Below, piece after piece: positions 1 to 11,204 of a stretch of 64,000 nt of DNA. How positions within the stretch are numbered: position 1 is the stretch's first letter; every line of letters starts with the position of its first letter. The translations under genes were made by a program, and so were the position numbers. This stretch comes from Phaeosaccion multiseriatum. Its lineage: Eukaryota; Ochrophyta, other classes. The notes under the pieces were generated by a model that was not told where the DNA came from, did not search any database, and saw nothing but the letters and a program-made list of their open reading frames with translations. The DNA lies in assembly GCA_965112735.1 (NCBI GenBank), contig OZ218951.1:4650001-4714000 (forward strand), given 5' to 3'.

Positions 1-2
1 CC

Positions 3-871
3 ACACTGAGAGGTTGGAATTCCAGTACAGACCGGCCGCACAAGAACAATGGTATAACAAAATTTAAAATGAGCTTGAAGAACAAGCCGCTCTGTACAAG
101 CCACACGGCGCGCAGCACCTCCGTGTTCCTGCTGGTGCAAGTGTGAGTTGTGGTGCTCATGTTAATCGTTTCCCCACTCACCACCAATACTCTCCTTTCC
201 TCAACCTAACTCCCTTCCCTATCCTCCCTCGCACACAGGGAAGCACGGGAGCCTCCAGGTCCTTCCGGCCCTCCTTCCTCTCCTGTCTCTCTTGTGAAGA
301 CTGCGAAGGAGCTGAAGCTTCTCCTCCTCTCTGTATTGCGCGACATGTACGGCGCTGCTTGCTGCGCCACCGAGGCAGAGCTCGACCTCCTTGCCATGGA
401 CGGCAGCAAGGGAGTTGGGCTGCTCAGAATCGACCAAAGGTGAGGTGACGGAGATCCAGGAAGGAAGGAAAGAAGGAAGGGGAGGGGGAGGACTAGAGAG
501 ATCTGATCCCCTCCGCCCAGAGGGCTCTCTCGGTCAGAGGCTCTCTCGGTCGCACATTGGGATTTGCGTACTACGGGTGGTGATGGGTGGGCCACAAGTG
601 CAGTTTGGCACCCACTCCGCCTCACCATGCTCCTTACTCCCTCCCCCCCTCCCTCCCCACCATGTATGCATCGATCGAATCGCCCCCTTCTCGCCCCTTT
701 CCCCTCCTCCTCGGTCATAGTTTGTTGGTGCCCGTCCGAGCAGCGTTGACTCTGTGTGGGCGCGCGAGCGGCGTGGGTGACGCACCTCCTTGCCGTCTTT
801 CCGTGTTGGAGGCCTCTCCCTTCCTCGCGGGTCTGGCGCCGGCCATCGCTACAGCTGGCCTGGACTTTTGA
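3..871 (+). CDS. RPP14: RNase P/MRP subunit RPP14-like (5' end uncertain)
   Basis: Three exons on the plus strand: up to 142, 239-439 and 721-871 (TGA), with GT-AG introns and codon phases that close. The likely start is ATG 69-71 (MSLKNKP), but the frame stays open to the window edge, so an upstream start or exon is possible. The C-terminal two thirds follow animal RPP14: a helix (KELKLLLLSVLRDMYG), an acidic segment (ELDLLAMDG), a strand ending LLRID, then VRAALTLCG and a terminal RLSVLEASPFLAGLA that parallels the RVIQVSPFLLALS end of human RPP14. RPP14/POP5 proteins are small protein subunits of nuclear RNase P and RNase MRP, acting in tRNA and rRNA maturation. The assignment is by remembered family pattern; the N-terminus is poorly conserved. 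Confidence 0.6.
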
Positions 872-907
872 TCTTTGTGATCTTTGACGACTGAGGCAAC
901 GAGGGTA

Positions 908-1613
908 TCAATCCACTTGAATGCGCTCTTCTATCGTCGTACTCTTTTGGGCTTCTCGAGATGGAGAAAGGTGGGGAGGGGGGAGGGGTTCTCGGCTCAG
1001 AGTACCTACCGTCCCCGAGGGGGTGGCGTTGCGGGCATCCCTTTCCAAGCCAGCAGACCAACCCGCCCCCCCCGGTGTGGAAGAAGAGGGGCTCCGAGGG
1101 GTCAGTGTTGTGCTACTGACGCCACCGTCCTTCCTTCCCGACGGAGGGAGGGGTCCATGTTTGGATGAATGGATCAATGGGCATGTATTCGGAGCTGGTT
1201 TTCGGGTATGTTCCTTCCCTTTGCTTCCGCTTCCCATGCCCTCCACCGTGTAGGGGTGGGGTACATTTTCAAGCAGAGCAGTTGGTTCATCGGGCTGTGG
1301 TGCGGTGAAAAGAGATGAGGTGGAGACGGATAGGACGTATCAAAAGGCAATTGATGGACTACCCCTACTTCTTTTGCTCGGCCGTTCGGGTGCCTTCCCT
1401 TCCTTCCTCCCTTCAAACCTCGGGGCGGCAGCGTCTACCTCTACTCGTCTACGGCAAGTCTACCAGCAGTACACAGACGAGAGAGGGCAGGAGATGAGCG
1501 AGAGAGCAGGAGATCAGAAGGGGGGGGAGACGGACAATCTCCCCCACAAGCGGCGGGGCGGGGGACATACCTGTTTTTTTCTCTCGACAGCACAGCTCGA
1601 CAGGACACCGAGG

Positions 1614-1647
<34 letters not shown>

Positions 1648-1659
1648 GAGAGAGGGGGG

Positions 1660-1690
<31 letters not shown>

Positions 1691-1749
1691 AGAGAGAGAG
1701 AGAGGGGGAGAGAGGGAGAGAGAGGGAGAGAGGGAGAGAGAGAGAGGGA

Positions 1750-1807
<58 letters not shown>

Positions 1808-1883
1808 AAGAGAGAGAGAGGGAGAGAGAGGGAGAGGGAGAGAGAGAGGGAGAGAAAGAGAGAGGGAGAGAGAGAGAGAGAGG

Positions 1884-1938
<55 letters not shown>

Positions 1939-2330
1939 CTCACGCGGGGCGGCTTTGCTTGCAGGTCCTCCTGGATGGGTGCGAAAGAGTAGGCGCCCTG
2001 CCTGTCTACCTGTGATGTGATTTGAGCAGGGAAGGGAAGGGAAGGGAGGGAGAGGATCTTTGTATGGCGACTGCCCATAGCTGCTGGAAGGGGGGGAGGA
2101 CGGGGCTGCAGAGGAGCAAATGGGCGTGGAGGGTGTTGTTGACTAGCAGTAACAGCAACAGCAGGCAGCATCACCCGCAGCAGCAGCAGCAACAACAACG
2201 ACAACAGCAGCATCATCACCGCAACCACCACCGTCACCAGCATCAGCAGCATCAGCAGCATCGGCGCTCTCTCGACAAGAGCAGCCTGTGTCTGTGCGAA
2301 GGGAGGGAGGAAAGGCAGCAAGGGGCTCAA
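908..2330 (-). CDS. Possible unrecognised minus-strand gene (two exons supported)
   Basis: A minus-strand exon 2009-1944 lies between an AG acceptor and a GTGAGC donor and encodes VDRQGAYSFAPIQEDLQAKP. The following intron is the large CT (sense) microsatellite. The next exon, 1294-908, begins after ACAG, stays in the same phase and ends with a stop. Both exons are low in repeats and the phases match (0/0). Sequence upstream to about 2330 is open in the same frame but is CTG-repeat-like and hydrophobic. It would end tail-to-tail with RPP14, only 36 bp away. I recognise no family; it could also be 3' UTR with chance open frames. Confidence 0.3.
1609..1935. repeat. (GA)n microsatellite, about 330 bp
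   Basis: Nearly pure GA dinucleotides with GGGA interruptions. They create spurious Arg/Glu and Ser/Leu open frames. The tract sits between the two putative minus-strand exons, where in sense orientation it would be a CT-rich intron tract. Confidence 0.95.
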
Positions 2331-3481
2331 GCCAAGGCCTTCCCTTCAGTGCACTTGGGCCACTCGACTCAGCCGTCACTGCTCTGCTCAAGTTCATGTT
2401 GGCGACTTACTTTAGGTCGAGAAGAGACGGACACACAGCTTGCGTGCTTGCGTCTGGGCCTCTGTCTATCTCTGTGTAGCTCCATACATGGGAGGCTCCG
2501 AGAGCAGCGGCAACAGAACAGAGCAGCGGCAACAGAGGCTACAGAGGCAGAGTAGGCAAAAGAGCAGTGCACCTTCGGGCAGCAGGCAGAGGAGAATAGG
2601 TATGAAACTTTGTTTTAGACCCTCCCTCGTATTTCTTCTTTTTTCTGAGTCTACTAGTTTTACGTTACGTACAAAACCGACTCACTTCTCACTACACTAC
2701 ATGTATACAATTACAATACAACCATTCCAAACAAGTCAAACATTTGTCAAGCATCTAAGTGTCGTGCAGTAGGTGAGTGTGTCCGAATGATGCATCGTGG
2801 GCATTCAAACGGTGGCATGCCGGTCTATTACCTCCGGCATGCTCGCTTTGACACACACCGCTCACTCACTCACTCACTCTCCCTCCCCGCGTCCCTGCCT
2901 CTTAGCCTGCCCGAACCCAAAAATGGGGAGGGTCCAGGCCTTCGCCCGCCCTCCCTTTGCTTCCCCTGTTGGTCTTCCGTCGCTATTCGCCAGCCCCGCT
3001 CGCTAAAACACACTCCTCCTCTTCCCGGGAGGCCCTCTCTCCCTTTCTCTCCTTCTCTTCCTCATCTTTCTTCTCCTTCCCCTCGTAAACTAAACACACT
3101 CCTTACATTCCACCTTCCCTTCTCTTCTCTTCCCTTTCCCAGTCGCCGAAACGTCAGGATCTAAAGCTGGCCAAGCTTGGCTAAACCCCTGCCCCGTAAA
3201 CAGGAAGACCCCGTGTCCTATCGATGGCTGAGTGGTAAAAGTCGTATATCCCCCCTCCCCAAGAGCTCCGAATGTGCCTCGTCTGCTGCTTGCTCTGCTT
3301 CTCGCTCCTCTCCTTGCTCGCAAACGCAGCCCGCTACACCTCTCTTGTTGGCTCCCCCCCATCCATCACTTTCCCATCCGCATGAGAGAGAGAGAGGGAC
3401 GGGGAGAGAGAGAGAGAATCCAACCCCCCTTTTCGTCTCGCCACTCCCTCCTCTACGCTGTGTACTCCTCCACAGCATCAC

Positions 3482-5787
3482 TCAATACACGACAAGGGGC
3501 CTGGCCTCCCACTCGGGTCTGTGCTCCTCATACATGGCCTTGACCGCCTCGACGAAAGCGGTGTGGACGGTGTCGACGGTCTCCTCCGAAGGGTCTGCCT
3601 CTTGCTTGACAACCATGGGGCTGCACCACGGCCCGGCACAGAACGAAAGAAGCGAGAGAGAGAGAGAGGGAGAGGGGTGGAGGGAGAGAGAGAGGGAGAG
3701 GGAGAGGGAGGCAGAGAGAGAGAGGAGAGCGAGAGCGAGAGGGAGAGAGGGGGAGAGGGAGAGGGAGAGAGGGAGAGAGGGGAGAGAGATTGAGGGCGGG
3801 GGAGGACGGCGATCGGGGGGCGACAGAACTTGAGAAGAAGTACTGAGAGGGGGTGTGGAAGGAGCAGGGAGCAGTGGGGGAGAGGTGGGCAAGGCACGCA
3901 AAAGCATGGGGCATTCTCTAAACAACCAACATGTCAATGAGGGCACTGCCTCCTCTCACTGCTTCTTCCGTTGGCCCTTCGGTCCTTCGCTCAAGACTCG
4001 TTTACAACACCACCACCACCACCACCACCACCACCACTTCCATAACGGTAGCAGCATCACCCAAAAAAAAGCAAAAACACCACCAAAAAAGGTTCTCCAA
4101 AAGGGTTTTCCCTGCGCTGTTCTCACCTTCCCGAGACCATGGTGAGGGGTGTTCTGTAGGGGATGGTCAGTCCGAAGCGACCATAGTACACCACCATGGC
4201 AGCCTTGATCTTGCGTGAGATCAGCCGCAGCAGCCCGTTGCCCTACGTTAGGGAGAGAAAGGGGGGGTGTCGAGTCGATACGGTAGAGGGGAAGAGAAGG
4301 GGGAGGGGAGAGGGAGGAGGAGAGGGAGGGAAGAGAAGCACGGAGCGGAGGTGCGGGAGGTTGGGGGGGGGGGGTGAGGCAGTGAGGCAGTGAGGCAGTG
4401 GGGTGGATGGTACGGCACGTAAAGGTAGACCCTCCTTTGGTAAGTATGCACGAATCTGAAACTGAAACTGAAAGCGATGCTTCTTCTCGAGTCTATACAT
4501 ACCTGTCGACCGCCAGCGAGGTCGAAGAGGAGGCTGTTTCCATAGAAGATGACGGGAACCTGCAGACGGGGAAAGGAGAACAGAGGGGGAGAGGAGAGCA
4601 GAGGACAAGAACCAAATGGGAGGGATGACCATCAACCATGAAGACCGGAGGGCATCGAAGGGCCGTAAGAGGGGAGAGAGAGGGAGAGATAAAAGAGAGG
4701 GAGAGTGTGTGAGAGGGGGAGAGATAGCAACGAGCGAGGGAGGGAGAGAGAGAGAAAGTGCAGACAGGAAGACGGGATGAGGATACCCCTCCCCAGGGGA
4801 ACGGCGTCGCTCGCACACACACTCAACGCGTTCACCTTTCTTCTTACCGATAATCCCTCCCTTCCCTTCGCCCTCTCCTCTTGCTAGCTACACGACTGAG
4901 TAGTAGTTGATAAAGGGGTGCGTGGGGATGGGCTTCCGTACTCACCATGTCGGCGCCCTCCTGAATGGCGAGCCTCACAAAGCCCTTGCGCTTGAGGAGG
5001 TACAGCCTCTCCTCCTCCCTGCTCGCCAAGTGCATTTCTGCGATTCCGCCAACGATGACTGATCAAGATGTCCATGAGTTGATCAATGAGAGGGTCCATC
5101 AAGGATAGGGGAAGGGAGGGAGGGAGGGAGCGGGGGAGGGATAGGATTGACAATGGGAGTTAAGTAGAGATCAGGATCCTTGAGCAGGCAGGGTAGGTCT
5201 TGTCATACTCGCTGCTAACGACGATATGGGTGACTTGCATCCAACGTGCATGAGGGGAGAGAGAGAGAGAGAGAGAAAGTGAGGACAGCGAGAGAGAGAG
5301 AGGCAAAGGGAGAAGGACTTACTTCCGATGGGGAGAGAGGGGAGAGAGAGAGAGAGAAAGTGAGGACAGCGAGAGAGAGGCAAAGGGAGAAGGACTTACT
5401 TCCAACGTGCATGCCGTCCTCGTACATGCCCGAGATGTTCTTCTTGTCCTGAGGGGCGACAAGAAGTACAGCATCAGGTACAGCATCAGACGTACGCGCA
5501 CACACGCCCACACACACACAGACACACGCTCCTGCACAAACACGCACACACACACGTACGCATGCACGTGCACACGCACACACGTAAACAAACGTGCACA
5601 CTCTCTCCCTCCCTTCGTTCCTCGCTCTTCACCCGCCATCATCTCCCATCTACCCGTGTATCGAATCTCTCTGCCTCACTCACCGCCGGCCGGACCCCCA
5701 GTGTCTTGTAAAAGTGCCTGAGGATTGGTATGCGGAGCACGATCTCGGCCGCCACACACGACACTGGCGACAAGTCTGCGCGCGCGC

Positions 5788-5855
<68 letters not shown>

Positions 5856-6929
5856 TTGCGTGCGTGTGTTTGCGTGTGTATGTGTGCGCGTCAGTGTATG
5901 TGTGTGTACATGTGTGTGAGAGAGAGAGTGTGTGTGTTGAGTGTGTACAGGCGTGAAAGTGGAAAGCAGCGTTAAGCAAGGGTTCGAGAGCGAGCTTGTC
6001 CCACAACACGTATGGAGGGAGGAGGAGAGGACGTTAGAGACGTCGGACCTCCCCCACGTTACTTCCCCCTCGCCCAAAGATGCCCTTGACTGCCATCCAT
6101 ACCCTCCCACCCACCCAACCCACCCACCCTCTGTCTTGATACCCAACTTATTCCCAACACACCTGGGAAGGCGTCGAGCATGACTGCCGCAGAGAGGATG
6201 GAGCCGAGAGGCATGATGCCGTGCGGTACCTCTACGAACATGAACTTGCGAGAGGGGTCTAGAGGGGCCGTGATGGTGGCCTGGAAGCGAAAGTAGCGAC
6301 GCCAGGACTGCTCAAGAGGAGGGGGGGGGGGTGGAGGGGGAGGGAGGCGGAGGGAGGGGGAGGGGGAAAGGGAGGGAGGCGGAGGGAGGCGGAGGGGGAA
6401 AGGGAGGGGGGGGGGGGGGGGAGGGAGTGGAGTGGAGTGGAGGGGAGGGGAGGGATGAGGGGAGGAAGGAGATGATGGGGGGGAAGGAGGGGGTTGGAGG
6501 GGGGTGGAGGGGGAGGGGATGAAGAGGGGATGAGAAGGAACCAGGAAGAATCAGGAGTGCGAAGAATCAGGAGTGCCCTTACGTCTTCTTCAGTAAATAG
6601 AGGGAGGAGCTCAGGAGCTGAGCGACAACAACAAAAATCAAGCCAAACACATTCTCGCTGCCTCATCCACTGAAGGCTAAACTAAACAAAATTGAGTTGG
6701 AGCATGTGCCGTATAACGTGCTGGCTTTGGACTCACTTTGAAGAAGCTGGAGCGGATGAAGGTGATACTGGGCATTTGGAAGCGTATGGGTAGCCAGCAG
6801 GTGCTGGTGATGAGCACAATGAGCGTGGCTAGGGTTGCAGAGCCCCACCACAGGGCGAAGGGGAGCCCAAGCAGGACAACGAGAAGTAGCGCTTGGGGGC
6901 AGCTGATGTGGGACGCGAAGAGAGAGAGA

Positions 6930-6969
<40 letters not shown>

Positions 6970-7879
6970 AGAGAGGGCAGAGGGGGGGGGGGATGTAAGC
7001 GAGCGAAAGAGTGAGAGAGAGGGCAGGGGCGAGGTCGGGGGTGCGGAAGATGGGCCCGAGCTCTGCCACGCTCGGCAGATGTTAGTGAGCAAGCCACAAA
7101 AAGATAGCGAGAGAGAGACAGAAAGATAAGAACAAGCATACAGACGGGTTTCTTCAGGTCCCGTCGCTCCTCCTTCATCCTGCCACTTGTCGTTGGCCTC
7201 ACCCTGAGATCAGGCCGAGAGAAGCCGCGGCGAAGAGGTGGGCCAAGACGCCGAGCTCCTCTTTGGTGCAGTACACATCCTCCGTGTCATTGACAGGGTG
7301 CACCTTGTTGCAGTGATTGCACAAGGCCACGTCGGTACGCCCCCACGGGGTCTTCGGTTTCTCCTCTGAGTCCTCCTGCTCCGGCTGCTCCTGTTCCTGC
7401 TCCTCCTTGGCTTGCTGCAGCTGTTCCTGCAGCTGCTGGTGGGTCTGCAGCTCCTTGGTCTGCAGCTGCTTGGTGAAGAAGTCGCTGCTACTGGAGTGAG
7501 CACTGCTGGGTGCGGTATTGGGCGCCGTGTTGGTCACTGCTTTGCGCGGGCTGCCAATACTGCCGGAGGACCGGCTGCAGCTGCGCACGCTCCGCTCGTC
7601 GGCTGTGCTCTCGTCGTCGTCCTCGTCGTCGCCGTACTCGAGCAGCAGACCGCTCATTCTATCTTCCGCAAACTCATCCATTCTCAGGGGTGACATGGGG
7701 GGAGACGGGGACGATGAGGACGCTCCCGACAGTGAGTCGGAGGACTTCCCGGCGCTGGTCTCCATTTTTTCGTCATGTAGGGGGGCAGGCGTCTTCGATG
7801 CGGGCGATCCTCCCTCGTCATTGTCGCTTTTCTTCTCAGGGGTTAGACGGCGTCTGAGGCTGCTCATCCTACCGTCCAT
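3482..7879 (-). CDS. DGAT2: Diacylglycerol O-acyltransferase type 2 (DGAT2)
   Basis: Nine exons on the minus strand: 7879-7203, 6902-6737, 6307-6163, 5775-5684, 5448-5400, 5058-4946, 4559-4503, 4242-4127, 3620-3482; all phases close, giving about 517 aa. The enzyme makes triacylglycerol from diacylglycerol and acyl-CoA on the ER. Exon 1 encodes a long Ser/Asp/Gln-rich N-terminus with a CNHCNKVH pair of cysteines. Exon 2 carries the hydrophobic hairpin (ALLLVVLLGLPFALWWG). Exon 3 has the active-site block FVEVPHGIMPLG (the family HPHG/EPHS site). Exons 5-6 give GGIAEM and RKGFVRLAIQEGAD, exon 7 VPVIFYGN, exon 8 YYGRFGLTIPYRTPL, and exon 9 the conserved tail helix. The N-terminal extension (about 200 aa) is longer than usual. 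Introns contain GA, CA and G-rich arrays. Confidence 0.9.
3655..3795. repeat. GA/GGGA-rich array in last DGAT2 intron
   Basis: Imperfect (GAGAGGGA)n tract just upstream, in sense orientation, of the exon 9 acceptor, where it forms a CT-rich tract. Similar tracts occur at 5250-5390 (a duplicated GA-rich segment of about 90 bp containing CAAAGGGAGAAGGACTTACT) and at 6910-6965. Confidence 0.9.
5785..5935. repeat. (GT)n/(CG)n microsatellite
   Basis: Alternating CG then GT dinucleotides directly abutting the acceptor of DGAT2 exon 4 (sense strand CA repeat then CGCGCGCAG). It yields poly Cys/Val and His/Thr open frames that are not genes. Confidence 0.95.
6305..6535. repeat. G-rich GGGA/GGAG low-complexity tract
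   Basis: Purine-only tract on the plus strand with runs of up to about 15 G. In the sense of DGAT2 it is a long polypyrimidine stretch within the intron before exon 3. The many G-runs could fold as G-quadruplexes (inference). Confidence 0.85.
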
Positions 7880-8282
7880 CGAGAAAAGAGCCTCTTTATT
7901 TCGGTAACGTTACGCTCCGGGCCGGGCGCCGCCGCCGAGCGGAGGTTCTCCTCCTGACCAGTGTCTCAAGACGAGTGTTCCTCCTTCTTCCCACTTGCAC
8001 CACCTCAACCCCTTGATATGTATTCTCCCTCTTTGTGTGTTTGTCCAAGATGTCCACGGGTTGTGTTGTGCGGGGGGGGGGGAGCGACGCGTCCCCAAAA
8101 AAAAAAAAAGCTTCGCCAAAAAAAATTACGTCAATGAAAAAACGCTGGGCCGGGCCCCCGGCTCCCCTCTTTTTCTCTTTTTCCGTTGCCATCATTGGCT
8201 GCCGGTATCGGCATTATCCAGCCCCCTGGAAAGCTTGAAAGAATGGAGAGGAGACATCTGCGGTAGGAGAGGGGGGCCCACC
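7880..8282. promoter_or_regulatory. Divergent promoter between DGAT2 and the sulfotransferase-like gene
   Basis: Only 403 bp separate the two start codons, so this must hold both promoters and 5' UTRs. It contains a perfect 10-bp palindrome GTAACGTTAC (7904-7913), 25 bp upstream of the DGAT2 ATG, and TTACGTCA (8126-8133), a bZIP/CRE-type site, within an A-rich block. No clear TATA box is seen. The site assignments are by motif only. Confidence 0.5.
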
Positions 8283-9767
8283 ATGATGAGGAAGAGGAGG
8301 CGGGGAGGCTTCCACCTCCTCACCCGACCCAATGGGGTCTTGCGGAACAAGGCTCTATTTATTAGTGTGGTGATGCTCTGCATGGCGACCACGGTGTACC
8401 TCCCACTCCACCGTCTCAGTAAGAGCAGAATAAGCAGATACAGTGGAAGCAGCAGTGGGGAGGGGAGTGTGGAGTTGCGCGTGCCGGACTCGGAGGAGCA
8501 GCTGCTTGTGCGGCAGGTGCTCAAGGCACCACTCAAGCCTATCCCCCCAACTCTATCTCTCGGCCAACCCAGCAAAGCTGCACGCCTTGATCATACTCAT
8601 GGAGAGGAGGAGGAGCAACCGATGCAGCAGCAGCAAGTAGTACGGACTGAGGAGGAGGAGGAGCCCTGGCGACGTCTGGATCGTCGCCGGGCCCTCCGAG
8701 AGCGAGTGGAGAAGCTGCGGCGTAGGAAAGGGTGGGGGGGCAATAGGGAGGGGTGCAAATTCGAGAAGGCGGATCTGCCCGCTGTGGAGGCGCAGGGTGG
8801 GAAATCAGGCTTCTTCCCGTCCCGATCATCCTACATTGTCGTCAACACGGCGAGGACGGGCAGCTCTTTCCTTCAGGAAGCCATGTACGCAATTCCCTCC
8901 GTGAAAGTGCAGTTTGAGCTGGGGCTTTCCTCCGCCACGTGGGCCCTGCAGTGCCAGCAGTGCAGCAGGGGCACACTCAACTCCAAGCTAGAGCGTAAGG
9001 GTGGCCCCGGCGTGGTCAAGTCACACCCGCCCGAGGTGTGCGGCCTGAGTCTGTTCAACCCTCCCATCAACCCGGTGAAGGACCTTGTCACCGTGGCGGA
9101 GGCCCACGATGCTCGCTTTGTGCTGCTGGTGCGGCGCAACCATGTCAGCACGGTGGTGAGCAAGCATCGCATGTTCTCGGGCAAGGAGGAGAAGCGTGCG
9201 GCCACCATCAAGCTCACGGGGATCAATCTGCACCGCTACCTTCTGGAAGAATATGCGCGCTATTGGGACATTTTATCGATCTTGGGCGGGAGCACCAAGC
9301 TTCGCTACATGGTCGTCTTTTACGAGCAGCTTGTGAGCGATCCCTCCACTCTTTTCCACCTAAAGTCCTTCCTCGGACTCGACCCAACCCCCCCACCACC
9401 AGCAGCAGCAGCAGGAGACACCGTCTTGTCGTCCACGAATGGTACAGCAGCTATAGATAGGAATCAAGGGGCCGCCCAGCAGCAAGCGCAACAAGCGTCG
9501 CCGGAGAAGAAGTCTTCGAGCAAGCCATCGCTGGCCTACCTCGCCCCCCAAGCCTTGGCGGAGGGGAGACAACGCGTGGAGGCGTCAGAGAGCCTGACAC
9601 CATACGATCGGGCCCTGCTACGGGGCATGTTGCATGACCAGGCCTATGACGCTACGATCGACTTCCGCGCCTCGTTTGAAGAAGTGTGTCGGAGCAAGCA
9701 CGCCTCCGGCACGGGATCGGCGCCCCTCATTCACTGGACGAACCTCACCTGCTCAGATGTAGTGTAG
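8283..9767 (+). CDS. Membrane-anchored sulfotransferase-like protein
   Basis: Single exon, 494 aa, start ATG 8283 in the good context CACCATGATG. A basic N-terminus (KRRRGG) followed by the hydrophobic segment ALFISVVMLCMATTVYLPL predicts a type II, probably Golgi, membrane protein with a luminal catalytic domain. After a charged, Gln-rich stem, the domain shows FFPSRSSYIVVNTARTGSSF, a 5'-phosphosulfate (PAPS) loop of the R-T-G-S type, and RFVLLVRRNHVSTVVSKHR, the 3'-phosphate binding R...S pattern. YMVVFYEQLVSDPSTLFHLK matches the usual sulfotransferase block before the C-terminal helix. A Gln/Ala/Ser-rich insert precedes the C-terminus. The likely role is sulfation of glycans or other luminal acceptors; the acceptor is unknown. 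Confidence 0.75.
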   Translation: MMRKRRRGGFHLLTRPNGVLRNKALFISVVMLCMATTVYLPLHRLSKSRISRYSGSSSGEGSVELRVPDSEEQLLVRQVLKAPLKPIPPTLSLGQPSKAARLDHTHGEEEEQPMQQQQVVRTEEEEEPWRRLDRRRALRERVEKLRRRKGWGGNREGCKFEKADLPAVEAQGGKSGFFPSRSSYIVVNTARTGSSFLQEAMYAIPSVKVQFELGLSSATWALQCQQCSRGTLNSKLERKGGPGVVKSHPPEVCGLSLFNPPINPVKDLVTVAEAHDARFVLLVRRNHVSTVVSKHRMFSGKEEKRAATIKLTGINLHRYLLEEYARYWDILSILGGSTKLRYMVVFYEQLVSDPSTLFHLKSFLGLDPTPPPPAAAAGDTVLSSTNGTAAIDRNQGAAQQQAQQASPEKKSSSKPSLAYLAPQALAEGRQRVEASESLTPYDRALLRGMLHDQAYDATIDFRASFEEVCRSKHASGTGSAPLIHWTNLTCSDVV

Positions 9768-9829
9768 AATGGTGGGGGTGTGCTTCATCTCATTGTTAAT
9801 AGAATTGGTGGACTCTTTCGGCATGATGC

Positions 9830-10670
9830 TTGTTTGAAGGTGCACAAGCGCTCCTCTCCGCCGGTGCCAGCGTGGACTTGGTTGACTTGTGTGGTGCTCC
9901 GGCATTGATCCAGGCATCATTGAACGGCCATCATGCCGTGGTGCAGCAGCTTCTGTCGGCGGGTGCGAAGGTGGAATGGACCACTTTGAGTGGGTGTACG
10001 CCGCTTCATGAAGCCTCACGTAAAGGGCATGAAAGGGTAGTCCATCAGCTGCTTTCCGTCCGCGCGGAGATCCAGCGCCCAAATAGGGAAGGCTTGACTG
10101 CGTTGGTACTGTCCTCCCAGGAAGGGCATCATGCGGTGGTGCAGCAGCTGCTGTCGGCCGGTGCTGATCCCAACCACGTGGATGCTAGAGACGCTGGACG
10201 TCGCACACCCTTGTTGATGGCCGCACGAAATGAACGCCACAGGGTCCTCACGCAGCTGCTGCTCACCGCGGGGGCAAATGCGAATTTGGCATGCCGCGAC
10301 GAAGTGTTTCCGCTTGGCTTTTCGAGCCATGAAGGTCTTTGGTATTGTGGTGGAGCAGCTCATCACGGCCGGCGCTGACCCCGACAGCCGCGGTGGTGTG
10401 GGAGGGAGAACAGCGTTGATGGCAGCGTCTGCGAAACCATTGTGTGAAAGCTGCTCAGGGCTGGCGCAGGGGCGAGTATATTGAGTGACGACGGGTTGGG
10501 AGCGATACGCGCACTGGCTGTGCATGATCTCGCTCAGCTTGGCCATGGCTGCTGGTGTCGAGGCTGGAGGAGCTCCTCTCAGGAGGTGCTGACGTGGAGA
10601 TGCTGACTACTGAAGGGGGTACACCTTTGTTGCTGGCTTCGCTGAGGGGCCACAGCCAGTCTGCAGAGTG
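9830..10670 (+). pseudogene. Decayed ankyrin-repeat gene, copy 1
   Basis: Ankyrin units are clear: PALIQASLNGHHAVVQQLLS, TPLHEASRKGHERVVHQLLS, TALVLSSQEGHHAVVQQLLS, TPLLMAARNERHRVLTQLLL. The frame breaks near 10330 and continues in another frame (VVEQLITAGADPDSRGGVGG), then degenerates with stops. The segment has strong base-level similarity to 22550-23300, including shared text around AGCTGCTCAGGGCTGG and GGGAGAACAGCGTTGATG. The similarity fades near 10670, where gag-like or repeat DNA begins. No start codon context or upstream exon is evident. Most likely a degenerate member of the same ankyrin family as 18295-20331. Confidence 0.7.
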
Positions 10671-11020
10671 ACGGCCCATAGTCGCCCCATGGCATCCGCG
10701 TCCCCAGCTTTGGCGTTCTCGCAGACGAAGGAACGCACCCACCACTCAAACTCCAAATAAGAAGGTCCCCTTCGCTTGTGCGCGGGAGGGTCCCCGGACC
10801 AAGAGAAGCAGGACTTGACGTCACGATTAACGCAGGCAGCGTCCGCCAGTCTGCATTCCCCGCCGCCATCGCTACTCAGACGCCTGCTCATGTCGCTGCT
10901 GCTGCTCCATCTCCGGGTGCGAGTGCTGGCGCTGCCACAACTGCTGCTGTCTCTCCTGTCACCAGATGGTGAGGCATAAAGGGCCATAGCCGTGAGCCAG
11001 CCAACGGCAACTTGCGGCAA
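10607..11020 (-). other. Minus-strand open segment of possible retroelement (gag-like) origin
   Basis: The minus-strand frame contains DVKSCFSWSGDPPAHKRRGP followed by SYLEFEWWVRSFVCENAKAG, which resembles the F-SGDP...EFEWWVRSF style of LTR-retrotransposon Gag N-terminal domains. The frame has no protease, RT or integrase within reach. It replaces the expected continuation of ankyrin copy 1, which fits an insertion. Assignment is by pattern only and weak. Confidence 0.25.
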
Positions 11021-11204
11021 GTGTGCAAGCAGCCAACAGTCGACCAGTCCCCAGCGCGGGCACGCCGCTCACCCGTTGCTGACCCTCCAAGACCTATGCC
11101 ATCAAAGGGGGGGATAATAGGAATCACCTGAAAAAAGTAGCCAGAGTCGATATTAAGGAAGGTAGAAGCAGGAAGCAGACCGGCTGGCGCCGGCCAGAAG
11201 CAGG

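Larger units (their letters stand above)
872..3481. other. Repeat-rich stretch between RPP14 and DGAT2
   Basis: No recognisable domain on either strand. It holds a (GA)n block (1609-1935), CAG/CAT/CAA-rich trinucleotide DNA (about 2150-2270), and AT-richer DNA around 2600-2780. Two open segments on the minus strand (2009-1944 and 1294-908) join in phase and are listed separately as a possible gene. A further open minus-strand stretch near 3150-3362 has a non-repetitive composition but no recognisable family. Confidence 0.5.

Noticed and set aside
1305-2015. Long Arg/Glu-rich plus-strand frame and its Ser/Leu-rich minus-strand counterpart
   Set aside because: Pure translation of the (GA)n microsatellite; no domain, and the same composition appears in three frames.
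5725-5975. Cys/Val and His/Thr repeat frames (also at 42.8, 46.5, 51.7 and 56.6 kb)
   Set aside because: Translations of (GT)n/(CA)n arrays located inside introns of recognised genes.
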